Shown here in pieces: positions 20,996 to 22,533 of a stretch of DNA of 22,533 nt. The position numbers were made by a program, and so were the translations under genes. Under the pieces are notes generated by a model, which had not been told where the DNA came from, searched no databases, and saw nothing but the letters and a program-made list of their open reading frames with translations. Origin of the DNA: Asterionellopsis glacialis (lineage: Eukaryota; Bacillariophyta; Plagiogrammaphyceae; Rhaphoneidales; Asterionellopsidaceae); contig WKLE02001293.1 of the NCBI GenBank assembly GCA_014885115.2, forward strand, positions 1 to 22,533. The letters are read 5' to 3'. Positions within the stretch are counted from its first letter, which is position 1. The number at the start of each line of letters is the position of its first letter.

Positions 20996-21562
20996 TATTT
21001 ATTTTAGTATTTTTAGTACAGTACTGTAGGAATCATGTTACTGGAGACATACTTGTCCTATTCTTTTTTCCAAAATTTTCTCTTCTCATCTCTGGTTGAA
21101 TTTGAGAAGATTATCCTTTCTAAGGTCTAGGGTAGATTACTCCATTGCCTATGTATATATTTGATGCCTATACCTTCTTGACTTGAATTTCAGTTTAACA
21201 TATATCATGTGCACTATTGTATTCTACCCATTTCTCTTCATTGGGTGGGGGCAGACACAGAATCCCGACCATTGGTTCCCGTGTATATTTCTTCTTCACC
21301 ATCTTTACCAGTTATCTCTATAGCTCGGCGCAGTATTTCACTCAACCTAGCGCGTCTTTCAGCATTAGTGGGATTATTATTATGGTAAGGAATCATTACA
21401 TCTTGAGTTTGACGAGAAAGCAGTGCACGCAAAGGCACTGGTAGTGCTTGGCTTGAAGTCCCTTGAGACGTATTAGGTGATGATACGGTACACTCAATCA
21501 TGATAAAGCAGGGAGAGAATCGTTTCGTGAGAGTAAAAATTATGATAGGGGCAAACACCCTT
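20996..21562. repeat. Diverged tandem duplication, copy 2
   Basis: Second unit of the duplication, containing the longer member of the small ORF pair and its 3' flank. Its 5' flank (GATTCTCTCCCTGC on the minus strand) also resembles that of copy 1. Confidence 0.7.
21238..21501 (-). CDS. Small hypothetical protein, copy 2 (87 aa)
   Basis: Begins MIECTVSSPNTSQGTSSQA and ends DSVSAPTQ. The open frame extends upstream to 21582, but similarity to the paralogue at 20781-20596 makes the ATG at 21501 the likelier start, since the coding similarity begins there. The polar, Ser/Thr/Asn-rich N-terminal half is followed by a charged, probably helical segment AERRARLSEILRRAIEIT. No signal peptide or known domain. 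Codon-phased indels between the two copies hint at past selection on the protein, but it could also be part of a decayed element. Confidence 0.4.
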   Translation of the reverse strand: MIECTVSSPNTSQGTSSQALPVPLRALLSRQTQDVMIPYHNNNPTNAERRARLSEILRRAIEITGKDGEEEIYTGTNGRDSVSAPTQ

Positions 21563-21808
21563 TTGAACGTTAGATCATGCAAAAAGCCTTCTGAAATAAT
21601 ATAAATTAGAAAAGAAAGTCCGAAGGAAGAGCAGATTCCATGCTATTGCTCTCTTCAAGTATCAAAATTTTGATACCCTGTAAAACCTACAGGACAATTA
21701 CCACTACATAAAGAGCACAGTAATTCAAGATTCTGGGGTGCACGCTCTATCAGGTAGGACCTACCGTACGGGAACTAAGTACCTGGTAACTCTGTTCTAA
21801 ACCTTATT

Positions 21809-21888
21809 GGGTTATAAGCGGTACCAATTATATTAGATAAGTATTATTGATTACATATCAGTATATTAACAATTTTGATAAGTAAAAT
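21809..21888. repeat. Direct repeat (GGTACCAATTATA... unit), copy 1
   Basis: Shares GGTTATAA-CGGTACCAATTATA, TTAGATAAGTA, ACATATCAGTA and ATTAACAATTT with 21945-22014, separated by the short ORF-repeat fragment. Copy 2 lacks a few bases in the middle. Confidence 0.75.
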
Positions 21889-21944
21889 AAATGCAAAGAC
21901 GACACAGGCGGTGCTTGGTATTAAGTCCCTTGGTATTGGGTGAT

Positions 21945-22014
21945 GGTTATAACCGGTACCAATTATAGTAGATAAGTACTACATATCAGTACATTAACAA
22001 TTTAGATAGTAAAA
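21945..22014. repeat. Direct repeat (GGTACCAATTATA... unit), copy 2
   Basis: Second copy of the 21809-21888 unit, with a small internal deletion and a handful of substitutions. The spacer between the copies contains a piece of the neighbouring small-ORF repeat, so the array seems to have grown by nested duplication. Confidence 0.75.
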
Positions 22015-22250
22015 TGTTGAAAACGCATACCGTCATACACAAGATACAGTCCAGTCGTACCCCATGTACGAGTAGTAAGTAGTGCACTTCAGAAAGTTTT
22101 TTATATTTACAAGGTGCAAAATAATGCTGTAAGTTAGCTGAAGTAAAGTGGAGTCCTACAGTTAAACGCCAGAACATCTGTACCAGGTAAAAGATGAAAT
22201 CATTTTTTGTGTACATCTATTTTTTTAACAATTTTTTTATAATAAAATTT

Positions 22251-22532
22251 TCAGACAGTCTGTGTTATAATGTAGCAGATAATTAGAGTCATTTTCGATA
22301 ATCGTGTGTCTCCCAGAAAGTACTTTCCGTCAGTAGTGTTAACCATGCATAGTCCTTTCTTTTGAATCTTCAACATTGTATAAGGTGGTAGTAAAAAGGA
22401 AAAAGTAAGTCCGAGAATTTTGCAAAGTGCCCATTTTTGTTTTTCGGACATGCCTTTCGTGGCAAATAGGTTTGTAAGTACCAGGCCTACGGATGCATGT
22501 ACATACGCCATTATACCGTAGGCCTGGTACAA
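22251..22532 (-). CDS. Possible 3' part of an unrecognised gene at the window edge
   Basis: Open minus-strand frame reaching the right edge. Its downstream part (from the Met at about 22451: MSEKQKWALCKILG..., then LCMVNTTDGKYFLGDT) has a plausible residue mix and one hydrophobic span (ILGLTFSFLLPPYTML). The upstream part overlaps the 15-bp inverted repeat at 22478-22530, so it may be noncoding or follow a splice site. I do not recognise a family and would treat it as doubtful. Confidence 0.2.
   Translation of the reverse strand: MYQAYGIMAYVHASVGLVLTNLFATKGMSEKQKWALCKILGLTFSFLLPPYTMLKIQKKGLCMVNTTDGKYFLGDTRLSKMTLIICYIITQTV
22478..22530. repeat. Inverted repeat GTACCAGGCCTACGG / CCGTAGGCCTGGTAC
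   Basis: Perfect 15-bp arms (22478-22492 and 22516-22530) around a 23-nt spacer. Arms begin with the GTACC core seen elsewhere in the window (17757-17827, 21780, 22189). It may be a miniature inverted-repeat element, or a protein-binding dyad. The window ends three bases later, so flanks cannot be judged. Confidence 0.7.
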
Positions 22533-22533
22533 T

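Larger units (their letters stand above)
21563..22250. other. Repeat-rich intergenic sequence
   Basis: No credible gene. It holds a short third fragment of the ORF repeat (21889-21950), a two-copy direct repeat (21809-21888 and 21945-22014) and scattered GTACCTGG/CCAGGTAC motifs (near 21780 and 22189). Confidence 0.5.

Overview
The window looks like nuclear DNA of a diatom (or a closely related photosynthetic stramenopile). Two intronless enzyme genes begin with a signal peptide followed by the diatom plastid-targeting cleavage motif: ASA|FAP in thiC and VQG|FTAP in a phenylalanyl-tRNA synthetase. Other genes carry short GT-AG introns (about 90-195 nt). ThiC is followed by a TPP riboswitch in its 3' UTR, as known for plants and diatoms. 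The DNA is AT-rich.

Left part (1-7.7 kb), dense single-copy genes. A spliced SF2 helicase on the minus strand runs off the left edge. An Mpp6/MPHOSPH6-like RNA-exosome cofactor lies on the plus strand and converges with a five-exon HAD phosphatase (5'-nucleotidase type) on the minus strand, reconstructed here from its splice sites; this protein has an N-terminal PCNA-binding (PIP-box) motif. Divergent from it is a plastid-targeted monomeric PheRS.

Middle part (8.0-15.7 kb). Two nearly identical direct repeats of about 0.8 kb, each containing an intact tRNA-Asn(GUU) gene on the minus strand, bracket about 6 kb with no recognisable gene. This stretch is almost completely devoid of CpG: no CpG at all between 8766 and 13367, and only four up to 14887.

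Right part (15.7-20.4 kb), a thiamine locus. A nucleotide-sugar-transporter-family (SLC35/DMT) gene on the minus strand (three exons) and THIC on the plus strand sit head to head around a shared 0.7 kb promoter region. Both have a TPP riboswitch in the 3' UTR. The two aptamers, in inverted orientation, match at 92 of 93 positions. In both genes a candidate alternative intron starts 15-18 nt after the stop codon and its acceptor lies exactly 12 nt before the aptamer. This makes the transporter a strong candidate for a TPP-controlled carrier of thiamine, a precursor or TPP, and is the main discovery here.

Far right (20.4-22.5 kb). A tandem duplication carries two paralogous small minus-strand ORFs, one interrupted by a nonsense codon, plus further short repeats and a 15-bp inverted repeat at the window edge.
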